Numbered from the stretch's first letter, positions 27,107-36,182 are shown. The stretch is DNA of 47,000 nucleotides from an uncultured Sphingomonas sp. (GCF_946477935.1 NZ_CAMLAC010000004.1:1-47000), one strand, 5' to 3'. Numbers and translations are program-made. Notes: generated by a model from the sequence alone, not told the origin.

Positions 27107-27949
27107 ATGCGGATAAACTCTACTGGAAAAGTCGCGGGACTGGCCCTGGCAGGCGGGGCGGCCTTGCTGCTCGTCCGCGCGCTGCGGGGCGGCAGTACCG
27201 ATGTCGGCCCGGAGGACGAGGCCGACGAAGCCGCAACCTATCCGCCGCTCGATACGCCCAAGCCGGTCGCCGACAATGTCTGGATCGTCGATAGCGGTCC
27301 GATGCGGCCGGGGGGTATTCCGATGCCGGTGCGCATGACGGTGGTGCGGTTGGCGGATGGTGCGCTGCTGCTGCATTCCCCGACGCAGGTGAGCGATGCG
27401 CTGGTCGCGGCGTTGGAGGTGCTGGGGCAGGTGCGGCACCTTGTGGCGCCGAACGTTGCGCACTGGAGTTATCTGGAGGGGTGGCAGGCGCGTTTTCCGG
27501 ATGCGGTGACCTGGGGTGCGCCGGGGCTGCGCGGCCGGCGTCAGGTGCGCGCGGCGAAGGTACGGATCGATCGCGATCTGAGCGGAGAGGCGCCGGAGGC
27601 GTGGCGGGAGGAGATCGCGCAAGGGCTGATCCGCAGTGCGGGCTATGCGGAGGTGTACCTGTTCCACCGCCCCTCGCGCACGCTGATCCTGACCGATCTG
27701 GTGCAGCATCTGCGATCACGGAGCCTGCCCGCGGTCACCCGCGCCTTCTCGCGACTGGCCGGGACCCAAGCGGGCACGACACCGCGATATCTGCGCGTGA
27801 TCCTGTACCTGCGCCATGCCGACGTCGTGGCCGCGCTGCGCGCGATGCTCGCACTTGCGCCCGAGCGGGTGATCTTCGCGCATGGCGCATGGTTCGCGCA
27901 GGATGGTACGGCACGGCTGCGGCAGGCGCTCGCCTGGGTGATCGCATAG
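27107..27949 (+). CDS. DUF4336-like protein with N-terminal membrane segment
   Basis: A 280-residue protein. Residues 8-25 form a possible membrane anchor (GLALAGGAALLLVRAL). The rest resembles the DUF4336 family, which has a metallo-beta-lactamase-like layout (DNVWIVDSG, MTVVRLADGALLLHSPT, APNVAHWSYLEGWQ) but lacks the HxHxDH metal motif. The function is unknown. It converges on a small gene 8 bp away. The gap at 26958-27106 contains no gene or hairpin that I trust. Confidence 0.65.
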   Translation: MRINSTGKVAGLALAGGAALLLVRALRGGSTDVGPEDEADEAATYPPLDTPKPVADNVWIVDSGPMRPGGIPMPVRMTVVRLADGALLLHSPTQVSDALVAALEVLGQVRHLVAPNVAHWSYLEGWQARFPDAVTWGAPGLRGRRQVRAAKVRIDRDLSGEAPEAWREEIAQGLIRSAGYAEVYLFHRPSRTLILTDLVQHLRSRSLPAVTRAFSRLAGTQAGTTPRYLRVILYLRHADVVAALRAMLALAPERVIFAHGAWFAQDGTARLRQALAWVIA

Positions 27950-27957
27950 AGCGGGCG

Positions 27958-28242
27958 TTACTTCCCGCTCTCGCCCGAGCCGTCCGGCTCCGCACTTCCG
28001 GTCGACCCGCCATGGCCGGGCCGCCGCCCGCCTTCATCCAGCGCCTCGGCGATCGCGCTGCGGTGGGCGCGGTGCTGCACCAGCGTCGCGTTCAGCGCCA
28101 CCAGTTGGGCCTCCGCCGCGGCGGTCGGCAACTGCTTCAGGCGCAGGCTGGTGACGCGTTGTTCCTGCTGCACGATATGCCGCTCGCCCTGCGCAATGTG
28201 GCGATCCACCATATCGAGATCGGCGCGGGTATAATGCGTCAT
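27958..28242 (-). CDS. small helical hypothetical protein
   Basis: A 94-residue protein that I do not recognise by name. Residues 8-70 (ADLDMVDRHIAQGERHIVQQ onward) are strongly helical with coiled-coil-like spacing and charged faces. The tail is rich in Gly, Ser and Glu. No signal peptide is seen. It stands alone next to the signalling operon on the same strand, 69 bp downstream of the response regulator, so it may be its last gene. Confidence 0.55.
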   Translation of the reverse strand: MTHYTRADLDMVDRHIAQGERHIVQQEQRVTSLRLKQLPTAAAEAQLVALNATLVQHRAHRSAIAEALDEGGRRPGHGGSTGSAEPDGSGESGK

Positions 28243-28311
28243 CCCGCCATCCTAACTTCGATTAGCGCCACCGTCCATGGTGCCGCAAAAGCCCGCTAGT
28301 CGGTGATGACG

Positions 28312-28674
28312 CTATCGGCTGCGCAGCGCGGCGATGATTTTTGCGATCGGCACAGGCTTGTGGAAATGGCGCGCGGCCTGAAAGCGGTCGGGCATGGCAG
28401 CCACATCATAGCCGGTGGTGAAGACGAAGGGCACGCCGCGCCGCACCAGCGCATCGGCAAGATCGAAGACCAGTTCGCCGCCCAGGCTGACATCGAGCAC
28501 CGCACCGTCCAGTCGCGCGGCACGGTCGAGCAGGGACATGCCGGCGGCCACCGTGGCGGCCGGACCGACGATGTCGGCGCCCGCCTCCGCCAGATCGGTG
28601 CACAGCTCGTCGGCGAGCATATACTCGTCCTCGATCACCAGGATCGCGCGGCCACGCAGGGGAGGGTCGGTCAT
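28312..28674 (-). CDS. single-domain response regulator
   Basis: A 120-residue receiver domain with Glu15-Asp16-Glu17 (VIEDEYML), phosphoacceptor Asp61 (VLDVSLGGE), Thr86/87 (VFTTGYD) and a Lys in HFHKPVP. Its start overlaps the hybrid kinase stop by 4 bp (ATGA), so it is very probably the direct phosphotransfer partner of that HWE kinase. With no DNA-binding domain it must act through protein contacts, as in the partner-switch branch of the alphaproteobacterial stress response or as a phosphate sink. It is a close paralogue of the regulator at 23110-23481. Confidence 0.9.
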   Translation of the reverse strand: MTDPPLRGRAILVIEDEYMLADELCTDLAEAGADIVGPAATVAAGMSLLDRAARLDGAVLDVSLGGELVFDLADALVRRGVPFVFTTGYDVAAMPDRFQAARHFHKPVPIAKIIAALRSR

Positions 28675-31600
28675 GGCATCGTCCTGGAAACAGGCGCGAT
28701 GATGACGCAGCGCACCCCGTCCGGCCCGAAAGCATAGCTGGTTTCCGCATCGAGCTGATAGGGCAGGGCGCGCTCGATCAACTCACGACCCTGACCGCTG
28801 CCCTGGGGCGGTGCATCGGCGGGGGGCATGGTGACACCATGTTCCTGCCAGGTGATCTCCAGCCGCCTGGACCGATCGCCCTCGTCCAGCAGGCGCCAGC
28901 TTATCTCCAGCCGCCCGCCCGTCTCCTTCAACGCGCCATATTTGGTGGCGTTGGTCGCCAGCTCGTGCAGCGCCAGTGCCAGCATCTGCACCATGCCGGA
29001 GCGCATGCGGATGCCGGTTGGCCCGGTCAGCGTCACCCGGTCGGGCTCGTTCTCCATCGCACCATGCGCGGCCAGTTCGGTGTGCAGCAACTCGTCAAAG
29101 GTGACCCGGTCATGCTCGTCCAGTCGCGAAAGCAGGCCCTGAACGCGGGCCAGCGCATCGAGCCGGACGCGGAACTGCCCGCGAAAGGTCTGCAGGTCGG
29201 GCGCATGGCGCAGCGTCTTGTCGGTCATCGAGCGCACCACCGCGATCAGGTTGCGGGTCCGGTGCTGCAGCTCGGTGACGAGAACCGTCTGTCGCTTCTG
29301 GAACTCGCGCGCCTCGGTCGTCTCGATCATCGCGCCGATCATGCGCAGAACCTCACCATCATCGGCATAAAGGAACCGACCGCGCGCGGACAGCCAGTGT
29401 ACCGATCCGTCCGGGTGAAGCGACCGGAACTCGTGCACATACTCCTGATGCATGTCCCGGGCCTGGACAACGGCTTCCTTGGTCGCCTGCCGATCTTCCG
29501 GGTGGATGCGGTCGAGCAGCGCGTCCATGCTGGGCGCCACCTCGCCGATGCCGTAGCCAAGCATGCGGAAATATTCTTCGGACCAGATGATCTCGTCACT
29601 GGTGATGTTCCAGTCCCAGGTGCCGATGCGCGCGACCTGGATCGCGCTGCGCAGCCTCTCCTCGGCGGCGCGGCGATCAACCTCCACGCCGTGCTCGTCG
29701 GTTACGTCGCTGGCGGTGCCGATCCATTCGGCGATCTCGCCCGCGCCGTCCAGGATCGGCACCGCGCGCGAATGGGCCCACCCCATCGTATCGTCGGCCC
29801 GGCGGATACGATGTTCCAGCTCGAACATCGTCTTCGTACGGATGGCGTCGTCGATCGCGGCGCGTATCCATGGCTGGTCGTCGGGATGGATGTAGCTGTG
29901 CATCCAGTCCCGGGACGGCCCGTTGACATCGGCCAGGAAGCCGCGACCGTCCATCTGACGCATCGCGCTCCAGTCCGCATTCATGCGGAACACGGCGTCC
30001 GAACTGGCGGTGACAAAGGCGCGGTAGCGTTCCTCGCTGGCGCGGGTGGCTGTTTCGGCCTGTCGTACCGCGGTGAGGTCGGTAAAGGTCACCACCGCGC
30101 CGCTGATGAAATTGTCGGTGCTGCGATAGGGCAGCACGCGCGCCGCGAAATGGCGGCCGGTTCCTGGCTCGATCACCTCGCGCTCGACCGGCTGAAGGGT
30201 TTTCAGCACCCGGCGCACATCCTCGTGCAGCTCCGGATAATGGACGCGCGAGACGACATGGTCCAATGGGCGCCCCACATCGGTGTCGAGCAGGTGGAAG
30301 ATCTCGGTCGCGACCGGCGTGAAGGAGCGCACGCGCAGATCATTGTCCAGAAAGACGGTGGCGATCTGGGTCGATTCCAGCAAATTCTTCAGGTCGGAAT
30401 TGGTCTGCCCCAGCTCGCCCACCCGGTGGCCGAGCTCGTGGTTCAGCGTCTGCAACTCCTCGTTGATCGACTGTTGCTCTTCCTTCGACGTCTCCAGTTC
30501 CTCGTTGGCGGACTGGAGTTCCTCGTTGATCGACTGATATTCCTCGTTGGAGGATTTCAGCTCCTCGTTGGTGGATTCCAGTTCCTCGATCGTCGCCTGA
30601 AGGCGGTCGCGGGTGACGCGCAGTTCGGCATCCAGCCGCTGCACATGCTCGTCGGTCGCCAGCCGGTCGCCGTCACCGTCCCCGGGCAGCGCGACCGCGC
30701 CGATATCCTGGAACAGCACCATCAGCGCCTCCGCATCCGGCCCGCCGACCGGCTCCACGATCAGGTTCACCGCATGGGCGCGGTCGTCATGATGGACGGT
30801 CAGGCGCGGCAGCTCGATGCGGCGGTTCTCGCTGGCGGCGCGGCTCAGGGCGGAACGCAGGTCGAGGCGAAGGTCGCGGTGGATCAGGCTGAGCAGGCTG
30901 AGCGTCGCGGCCCCCGTGCTGGGCTCCAGATACCGGCCGGTCCGCCCGGCGAAGTGCAGCACGTCGAACTGGTGGTCGACCACGACATAGGCGGGCGCGT
31001 ACCGCTCCGCCAGCGCCTCCGCCTTGCGGCTGACCGCGTTGGCGAGTTGCCCGACGGGGGAGCGGGCGGCGGCGGGGGGCCATTGCATATCCGGTGTGCG
31101 CACCCGCGCGCTCAGCGGGAAATCGGGAATGGTGCGCAATCCGGTCTCCAGCCGGCGATACACCCGGTTGCGGCGATCGACCGGCGCGAACAGCTTCTGG
31201 TGGCGCGACACGCTTTCCGACGAGCCGAGAAACAGCACGCCGCCCGGTTGCAGCGAGAAGTGGAAGATCGGGATGACCCGCCCCTGCAACTCGGCATTCA
31301 GATAGATCAGCAGGTTGCGGCACGACAGGATGTCGATGCGCGAAAAGGGCGCGTCCTTGACGATGTTGTGCGGCGAGAAGATGCACATCTCGCGCAGTTC
31401 CTTGGCGACGCAATAGGTGTCGCCCTCCCGCACGAACCAGCGTTCCAGCCGGTCGGGCCGGATATGGCCAGCGATCGTATCGGTATAGCGGCCGGCGCGC
31501 GCCAGGTTCAGCGCCTTGGCATCAAGGTCGGTGGCGAAGATCTGCACCTCGGGCGGGCGATCCAGCGTCGCCATGTGTTCGCGCAGCAGGATGGCGATCG

Positions 31601-32579
31601 AATAGGCCTCCTCGCCGGTGGCGCAGCCCAGTACCCAGACACGCACCTGCTCGCCGGGCGCCTTGCTCTGGAACAGGCGCGGTATCTCGCTTTCCAGCGC
31701 CGCGAACTCGGCGGGATCGCGAAAGAACTGGGTGACGCCGATCAGCAGATCCTGGAACAGACTCTGCACCTCGTCATGATCCTCGCGCAGCCGCACGACA
31801 TAGGCGTCGATGCTGTCCACCTGGGTGACCAGCATGCGGCGATGGACCCGGCGCTGGAAGGTGCCGCGCTTGTAATCGTGGAAGTCGTTGCCGGTGACGT
31901 TGCGCAGGATGGTGGTGATCTGCGTCACCTGTGCCTCGCCGTCGCCTGGCATCTGCTCCGCTTCCTCGGCACCCGGCGCCGCGAGATTGGCGACGTAGCG
32001 GTCGATCTGCTCGGCGATTTCGGTGGCGGGCACGCGGATGTCGGTGACGCCGTAGGGGCCGTTGTCGTCGACGGTCGCCCCGTCGTCGTCGCCCACCCGC
32101 TCGGCAATGGACAGGCCGCCGAACTTCTTGGTGGCGGTCACGCCTGCGCTGCCGTCGGAGCCGAGGCCCGCGAGGATCACGGCAATGCCGCGTTCGCTGG
32201 CATGTTCGGCCAGCGAGATCAGCATGGTGTCGATCGTGCCGCGATGCCCGGCCGGCTCGGAGGCGGGGCGGGTCGCCAGATGCCCGTCGACCAGGGTCAC
32301 CATGTCGTCCGGCCCGCCGACATAGACATGGCCGCCCGCGATCCGCTCGCCATCGCGGGCCAGCGCGACCGGCAGCGATGCGCTGGCCTGCAAAGCCTCG
32401 ACAATGGTGTCGATGCCCGGCCCGTCCTGCTGGCGGAGTGCGATCAGATACGCCGCCCCGGCCGCCGCGCCACGCCCGATCCCGGCGAGCAGCGCCTCCA
32501 GCGAGGGCAGCGAGGCCGCGCCGACGCCGATGCCAACAATGGCGGACGTCACCGCCTCGTCCTGCATATCACCGGTCAT
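28671..32579 (-). CDS. CheB-CheR-PAS-HWE hybrid sensor histidine kinase
   Basis: A 1302-residue fusion without membrane segments. In order: CheB-like domain (10-195), CheR methyltransferase (215-475; FFRDP, SAM loop GCATGEEAYS, SCRNLLIYL), a PAS-like region (525-630), a coiled coil (645-735) of NEEL/NEEYQS repeats, three PAS domains (735-845, 850-960, 975-1095) and an HWE kinase (1100-1300; His1106 in ELQHRTRN, N-box HELATNATKYG, the W-x-E of TWQEHG). In the CheB-like domain the usual nucleophile Ser is Gly20 and the catalytic His is Arg49; only Asp142 remains, so this part is probably inactive. CheR motifs look intact. ATG 32579 has AGGA 8 nt upstream and overlaps CheB by 11 bp. Confidence 0.9.
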   Translation of the reverse strand: MTGDMQDEAVTSAIVGIGVGAASLPSLEALLAGIGRGAAAGAAYLIALRQQDGPGIDTIVEALQASASLPVALARDGERIAGGHVYVGGPDDMVTLVDGHLATRPASEPAGHRGTIDTMLISLAEHASERGIAVILAGLGSDGSAGVTATKKFGGLSIAERVGDDDGATVDDNGPYGVTDIRVPATEIAEQIDRYVANLAAPGAEEAEQMPGDGEAQVTQITTILRNVTGNDFHDYKRGTFQRRVHRRMLVTQVDSIDAYVVRLREDHDEVQSLFQDLLIGVTQFFRDPAEFAALESEIPRLFQSKAPGEQVRVWVLGCATGEEAYSIAILLREHMATLDRPPEVQIFATDLDAKALNLARAGRYTDTIAGHIRPDRLERWFVREGDTYCVAKELREMCIFSPHNIVKDAPFSRIDILSCRNLLIYLNAELQGRVIPIFHFSLQPGGVLFLGSSESVSRHQKLFAPVDRRNRVYRRLETGLRTIPDFPLSARVRTPDMQWPPAAARSPVGQLANAVSRKAEALAERYAPAYVVVDHQFDVLHFAGRTGRYLEPSTGAATLSLLSLIHRDLRLDLRSALSRAASENRRIELPRLTVHHDDRAHAVNLIVEPVGGPDAEALMVLFQDIGAVALPGDGDGDRLATDEHVQRLDAELRVTRDRLQATIEELESTNEELKSSNEEYQSINEELQSANEELETSKEEQQSINEELQTLNHELGHRVGELGQTNSDLKNLLESTQIATVFLDNDLRVRSFTPVATEIFHLLDTDVGRPLDHVVSRVHYPELHEDVRRVLKTLQPVEREVIEPGTGRHFAARVLPYRSTDNFISGAVVTFTDLTAVRQAETATRASEERYRAFVTASSDAVFRMNADWSAMRQMDGRGFLADVNGPSRDWMHSYIHPDDQPWIRAAIDDAIRTKTMFELEHRIRRADDTMGWAHSRAVPILDGAGEIAEWIGTASDVTDEHGVEVDRRAAEERLRSAIQVARIGTWDWNITSDEIIWSEEYFRMLGYGIGEVAPSMDALLDRIHPEDRQATKEAVVQARDMHQEYVHEFRSLHPDGSVHWLSARGRFLYADDGEVLRMIGAMIETTEAREFQKRQTVLVTELQHRTRNLIAVVRSMTDKTLRHAPDLQTFRGQFRVRLDALARVQGLLSRLDEHDRVTFDELLHTELAAHGAMENEPDRVTLTGPTGIRMRSGMVQMLALALHELATNATKYGALKETGGRLEISWRLLDEGDRSRRLEITWQEHGVTMPPADAPPQGSGQGRELIERALPYQLDAETSYAFGPDGVRCVIIAPVSRTMP

Positions 32580-33600
32580 CGGGGACATCCTGTTCGTGCG
32601 GGGCGCGACCCAGGCGGAGCGAGGCGACCGCGGCGTCGCGCAGCGTGGTGGCATACCGGCGATATTCCACGCCCCGCGCCTCGTACAGTTCGGCCACCGC
32701 GATGCGGCCGCTTTCGCGCGCATCCTGCGCCATGCGCTCCACCAGCGTCACCCGTTCCTCCATCATCCGCATCGCCACCCGGATCGCCTCATCCACCGCA
32801 TCGCCATGCGCCACCAGCGTTTCCGCCGTATAGGCATGCCCGATCTGGCAGCGATACCGCAGCGGCACGCCCCCGCGCACCTCCGAAAGCACGCCGTGGC
32901 AATCGGGGCAGGACAGGGGGCTGGGACTGGCGATGCCCAGCAGGGTCGCGCTGCCCAGCCGCGATCCGGCCGCGATCGCGACCTCCAGCTTCAGATCCTC
33001 GGCCGGTTGCAGCCGCGGCCCCGCCACGCTGTTCACCAGTTCGACCAGCAGATCGCCCAGGCCCGCGGCCGCCACGACATGATCGACCTCCGTCGCCTGC
33101 AGGGCCGCCAGCGGCATCTGCTCGGCATGGGCATCGACCGGGTTCTGGACGACGGCCAGGCCCCCGCATGCCTTGACCGCATGCAGCCCCGCCGCGCCGT
33201 CGTTCAGCATGCCGGTCAGGATCACGCCGATCACGCGCGGGCCGAACGACAGCGCCGCGGACCGGAACAGCGGGTCGATCGCCGGTCGCACCATGTTCTC
33301 GCGCGGCCCCAGACCCAGGCGGATGATGCCGTCGATCACCAGCAGATGCCGGTCGGGGGCCGCCAGATAGACATGACCGCGCTCGACCGGCTGGCCGTCG
33401 ACCGCCTGCGTCACGGGCAGCGCGCTCCGGCTCGACAGGATCTCGTTCAGGAAACCGGGGCCGCTTGCGGGAATGTGCGTGGCGATGAAGAGGCTGGCCG
33501 GCAGGTCGGCGGGCAGGCTCTGCATCAATGTCTTCAGAACGGCGCCGCTGCCCGCCGACCCCCCGATCACGACGATATCGCGTCTCGCGGTTGCGTTCAT
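32569..33600 (-). CDS. CheB-type protein-glutamate methylesterase without receiver domain
   Basis: A 343-residue protein with a CheB catalytic domain in its first 190 residues: Ser15 (IGGSAGSG), His42 (ATHIPASG) and Asp134 (MLNDGAAG) form a complete triad. The regulatory receiver of classical CheB is missing. The C-terminal part carries CPDCHGVLSEV and RYRCQIGH, a likely zinc-binding region, then a long helix with RMMEERVTLVERMAQDA. ATG 33600 has AGGAAGG upstream. It is the first gene of the signalling operon and could supply the esterase activity that the degenerate CheB-like domain of the next protein lacks. No chemoreceptor or flagellar gene is nearby, so chemotaxis is not implied. Confidence 0.85.
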   Translation of the reverse strand: MNATARRDIVVIGGSAGSGAVLKTLMQSLPADLPASLFIATHIPASGPGFLNEILSSRSALPVTQAVDGQPVERGHVYLAAPDRHLLVIDGIIRLGLGPRENMVRPAIDPLFRSAALSFGPRVIGVILTGMLNDGAAGLHAVKACGGLAVVQNPVDAHAEQMPLAALQATEVDHVVAAAGLGDLLVELVNSVAGPRLQPAEDLKLEVAIAAGSRLGSATLLGIASPSPLSCPDCHGVLSEVRGGVPLRYRCQIGHAYTAETLVAHGDAVDEAIRVAMRMMEERVTLVERMAQDARESGRIAVAELYEARGVEYRRYATTLRDAAVASLRLGRAPHEQDVPDDR

Positions 33601-33716
33601 CGGGTTACCTTCCTGCATCAGCATGCCCATACCCCCGAACCCATCGGTTCCGAAGCCAGAAGTACCTGCCCGATCAGGTTTTTAAGGCGTGCTGCAATCG
33701 CATAGGATAGGGCAAC

Positions 33717-33731
33717 CGCCGGTCGCCGGCG
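33717..33731. repeat. hairpin 1 of the intergenic palindrome mosaic
   Basis: CGCCGG and CCGGCG (6-bp arms) enclose TCG. It is the gene-proximal member of five hairpins that fill the 356-bp gap at 33601-33956 between the cheB-type gene and the siderophore receptor. That gap contains no credible coding sequence. Confidence 0.6.
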
Positions 33732-33762
33732 CCATGGGTCCGGTCCTTCGGTCCAAAGGCGT

Positions 33763-33794
33763 GTCCGGAAATGCGTGGGTACGCATTTCCGGAC
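33763..33794. repeat. hairpin 2, 14-bp perfect arms
   Basis: GTCCGGAAATGCGT (33763-33776) and its exact complement (33781-33794) are separated by GGGT. A 14-bp stem with a 4-nt loop is far beyond chance in this gap. Confidence 0.85.
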
Positions 33795-33814
33795 GGAGGC
33801 TCAGAATCCGTTTG

Positions 33815-33838
33815 GAAACTCGCGAAGGAGCGAGTTTC
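33815..33838. repeat. hairpin 3, 9-bp perfect arms
   Basis: GAAACTCGC (33815-33823) and GCGAGTTTC (33830-33838) enclose GAAGGA. It flanks the large inverted repeat on the left. Hairpin 5 flanks it on the right with the same GAAAC/GTTTC stem ends, making the array roughly symmetrical. Confidence 0.75.
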
Positions 33839-33841
33839 ACG

Positions 33842-33923
33842 GCGGCACCAGCCCACTCCCCCACCCGGCCTCCCACAGAGTATCCTTGATGGGAGGCCGG
33901 GTGGGGGAGTGGGCTGGTGCCGC
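33842..33923. repeat. perfect inverted repeat with 34-bp arms and 14-nt loop
   Basis: Positions 33842-33875 and 33890-33923 are exact reverse complements, beginning GCGGCACCAGCC and ending CGGCCTCCCA, with a 14-nt spacer (33876-33889). Perfect conservation of the arms points to a recent or selected element. It may be a REP/MITE-like mobile palindrome or a bidirectional transcription stop after the receptor gene. No transposase is near. Confidence 0.9.
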
Positions 33924-33945
33924 GAAACGTGCTTCAGCACGTTTC
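33924..33945 (-). terminator. hairpin 5, just after the siderophore receptor stop
   Basis: GAAACGTGC (33924-33932) and GCACGTTTC (33937-33945) enclose TTCA. The stem starts 11 nt beyond the receptor stop codon (33957-33959) on the minus strand. There is no T-run after it, so termination would depend on this hairpin together with the large inverted repeat. Confidence 0.5.
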
Positions 33946-33956
33946 TAAACAGTCCC

Positions 33957-36182
33957 TCAGAAGTTCACCCGGATGCTGCCGATCACCCGGCGCGGCTCGC
34001 CATAAAAGCCGCCCGGCCCGCCAAAGGCGAAGCGGACGTTGCGGTAATAGGTCTGGTCGAACAGGTTGGTGACGTTGACGCTCAGGATCGCGCGGTCGGT
34101 CAGCTTGTAGCGGGCCAGCGCGTCGACGGTGGCATAGCCGCCCTGTTCGACCTCCCCGGCGACCAGGATCGGCGCGCCGGCCGCAGTGAAGCGGCCGGAG
34201 GGGACGTTGCCCCGATCGAAGATCCGCGACTGTGCGGTCACCCCGCCGCCGATCGTCAGCCGGTCGCCCGGCAGGCGATAGGTGGTGTAGATGCGGCCGA
34301 GGTGCAGCGGGAAGAACGGGTTGATGCGCAGGCCCGTGCGATCCTCCGACCGGGCATAGGTGTAGCTGCCGTTGATCGTCCAGCCGGGCAGGGGTTCGCC
34401 CGCCACCTCGGCCTCGCCACCCCAGGTCTTGACGCCCGATACCGACAGCGACGGCGTCAGGTTGCCGGGCAGCGAGTTGGGCACCGCGTTGGGATCGGTG
34501 ATGGTCAGATTGTCCTGCCGGATATGGAAGCCCGCGGCCGAAACGGTGAAGCCTTCGCCGAACGGCGTCGCCTTGATGCCCGCCTCGTAATTGGCGCCGG
34601 TGGTGGGCGGCAGGATGTCGTTGTTCGCGTTGCGCGCCGATACGGGCGTGAAGACGCTGGCATAGCTGGCATAAAGCGAGATCGCCGGGGTCAGGTCGGC
34701 GACGATGCCGCCATAGGGCGCCCATTTCTTCTCGTGCTGCACGTTGCTGACGCCGTCCGGCTGCAACACGCCGTTCAGGTAATTGTCGCGATCGGCGCGA
34801 TAGTCGGTGTATCGGACGCCCGCGATCACCTTCAGCCAGTCCGCCGGATTCAGGCGGACGACGCCGTAGCCGCCCGTCTGGCGCAGGTCCTGCGTGAAGT
34901 CGGGCACGTTGGAGCGGATGATCTCCGGTCGGCCGAAGGTCGGGTTCCACGGGTCGATATCGGGGGTGGCAGTCATCGGATAGCCGGGCGGAAGCGCCCC
35001 GTAGCGCGAACGGTTGACCACGAAGTCGCGCTCGAAATGGTTCATGCCCGCGACCACCTCATGCTCGCGGCCGAACAGCTTCACCTTGCCCGCGACATAG
35101 GCGTCCACCGCGTCCTCGTTCTGGTCCACCTCACCATAGAAGGAGAAGGGCGCGCCCAGCCCGGTGCCGTCGCGATTGGGGAAACCGTTGGGGATGTTGA
35201 ACAGCGTGCTGTCATTGTCGCCGCGCCGGCCGTTATAGCTGACGCGCAGCAGCCAGTTGCTGCCGATATCCTGTTCGACCGCGCCGAACACCGTTGTCGT
35301 CTCGCGCAGCCACTGGGTCCAGCGGGTCGTGCCGGTGAAGGAGCGAGGAAAGTCGGTCTTCGTGCCGTCGGTGTAGAGCAGCGGGACCGATCCCCAGCCC
35401 GCCCCGCGCGAATCCGTGCGCAGGTAATCGGCGCCGACGCGCAACCGCGTGTGCGGCGTCACGTCCCATTCCAGCGTGCCATAGAGCACGGGAACACGGT
35501 CATGCTGCAGGTCGATATAGGATTCGCGATCGGTATAGGCGCCCACGATGCGGGCGCGGACCGATCCGTCCTCGGTCACCGGGCCGCCCACATCGGCCTC
35601 CAGCCGATAGGTGGAGAAGCTGCCGCCCTGCATCGAGAAATAGCCGCGGAATTCGGCAGGCGCACGCTTGCGGATCAGGTTCACCGTCGCGGACGGGTCG
35701 CCGACCCCGGTCACCAGCCCGGCCGCGCCGCGGATCACCTCCACCCGGTCATAGATCGCGATGTCGCCCACCGCGCTGTTCTCGTACCCGCTGACCTGAT
35801 AGATGGTCGGCACGCCATCGAGCTGGAAGTTGCGCACCGCAAAGCCGCGGACGTTGAAATTGGTGCGGTTGCTGTCGGTGGACGAGATCGTCACACCCGG
35901 CGTCTGCGCCAGCACCTCGGTGACCGAGGTCAGGTTGAAATCCTCGATGCGCTGGCGATCGACCACCGTCACCGATTGCGGCGTTTCCTTCAGGGTCAGC
36001 GACAGCCGGGTAGAGGTGGTCGGCCGCACATCCTTTTCGCCGGTGACGACGATGGCCTGGTCCTGCGGGTCTTCCTCCGGCGTCGCTGCCATGGCGGGCG
36101 CGTCGTCTGTCGCGGCACGCTCCATCGTCGGCGCGGCGCTCAGAACAAGCGCGATCGTCCACAGGCTTGAACCAGCCACCAT
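33957..36182 (-). CDS. TonB-dependent siderophore receptor
   Basis: A 741-residue outer-membrane receptor of the ferric-siderophore (FhuE/FpvA-like) type. A signal peptide is followed by the TonB-box region QAIVVTGEKDVRPTTSTRLS and a plug with LKETPQSVTVVDRQRIEDFN, GFAVRNFQLDGVP and YDRVEVIRGAAGLVTGVGDP, all siderophore-receptor hallmarks. The barrel ends in VNF with terminal Phe. ATG 36182 has GGGGGAA 6 nt upstream; the frame is open to 36263. There is no FecR/FecI-type signalling extension. It is transcribed alone and ends in a strong hairpin array. The ligand is unknown. Confidence 0.92.
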   Translation of the reverse strand: MVAGSSLWTIALVLSAAPTMERAATDDAPAMAATPEEDPQDQAIVVTGEKDVRPTTSTRLSLTLKETPQSVTVVDRQRIEDFNLTSVTEVLAQTPGVTISSTDSNRTNFNVRGFAVRNFQLDGVPTIYQVSGYENSAVGDIAIYDRVEVIRGAAGLVTGVGDPSATVNLIRKRAPAEFRGYFSMQGGSFSTYRLEADVGGPVTEDGSVRARIVGAYTDRESYIDLQHDRVPVLYGTLEWDVTPHTRLRVGADYLRTDSRGAGWGSVPLLYTDGTKTDFPRSFTGTTRWTQWLRETTTVFGAVEQDIGSNWLLRVSYNGRRGDNDSTLFNIPNGFPNRDGTGLGAPFSFYGEVDQNEDAVDAYVAGKVKLFGREHEVVAGMNHFERDFVVNRSRYGALPPGYPMTATPDIDPWNPTFGRPEIIRSNVPDFTQDLRQTGGYGVVRLNPADWLKVIAGVRYTDYRADRDNYLNGVLQPDGVSNVQHEKKWAPYGGIVADLTPAISLYASYASVFTPVSARNANNDILPPTTGANYEAGIKATPFGEGFTVSAAGFHIRQDNLTITDPNAVPNSLPGNLTPSLSVSGVKTWGGEAEVAGEPLPGWTINGSYTYARSEDRTGLRINPFFPLHLGRIYTTYRLPGDRLTIGGGVTAQSRIFDRGNVPSGRFTAAGAPILVAGEVEQGGYATVDALARYKLTDRAILSVNVTNLFDQTYYRNVRFAFGGPGGFYGEPRRVIGSIRVNF

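Noticed and set aside
30430..30610. Short tandem DNA repeats (TCCTCGTTG-like units)
   Set aside because: They encode the NEEL/NEEYQS heptad-like coiled coil of the hybrid kinase and are explained by protein sequence, not by a DNA element.
28839..33176. A 4.3-kb open frame antisense to the hybrid kinase and CheB genes
   Set aside because: High GC keeps antisense frames open. The product is rich in Arg, His, Gln and Gly with no domain, whereas the minus-strand frames carry full CheR, PAS and kinase motifs.
33717..33945. CRISPR-like array
   Set aside because: Repeats are inverted, differ in sequence and length, and lack regular spacers; no cas gene is near.
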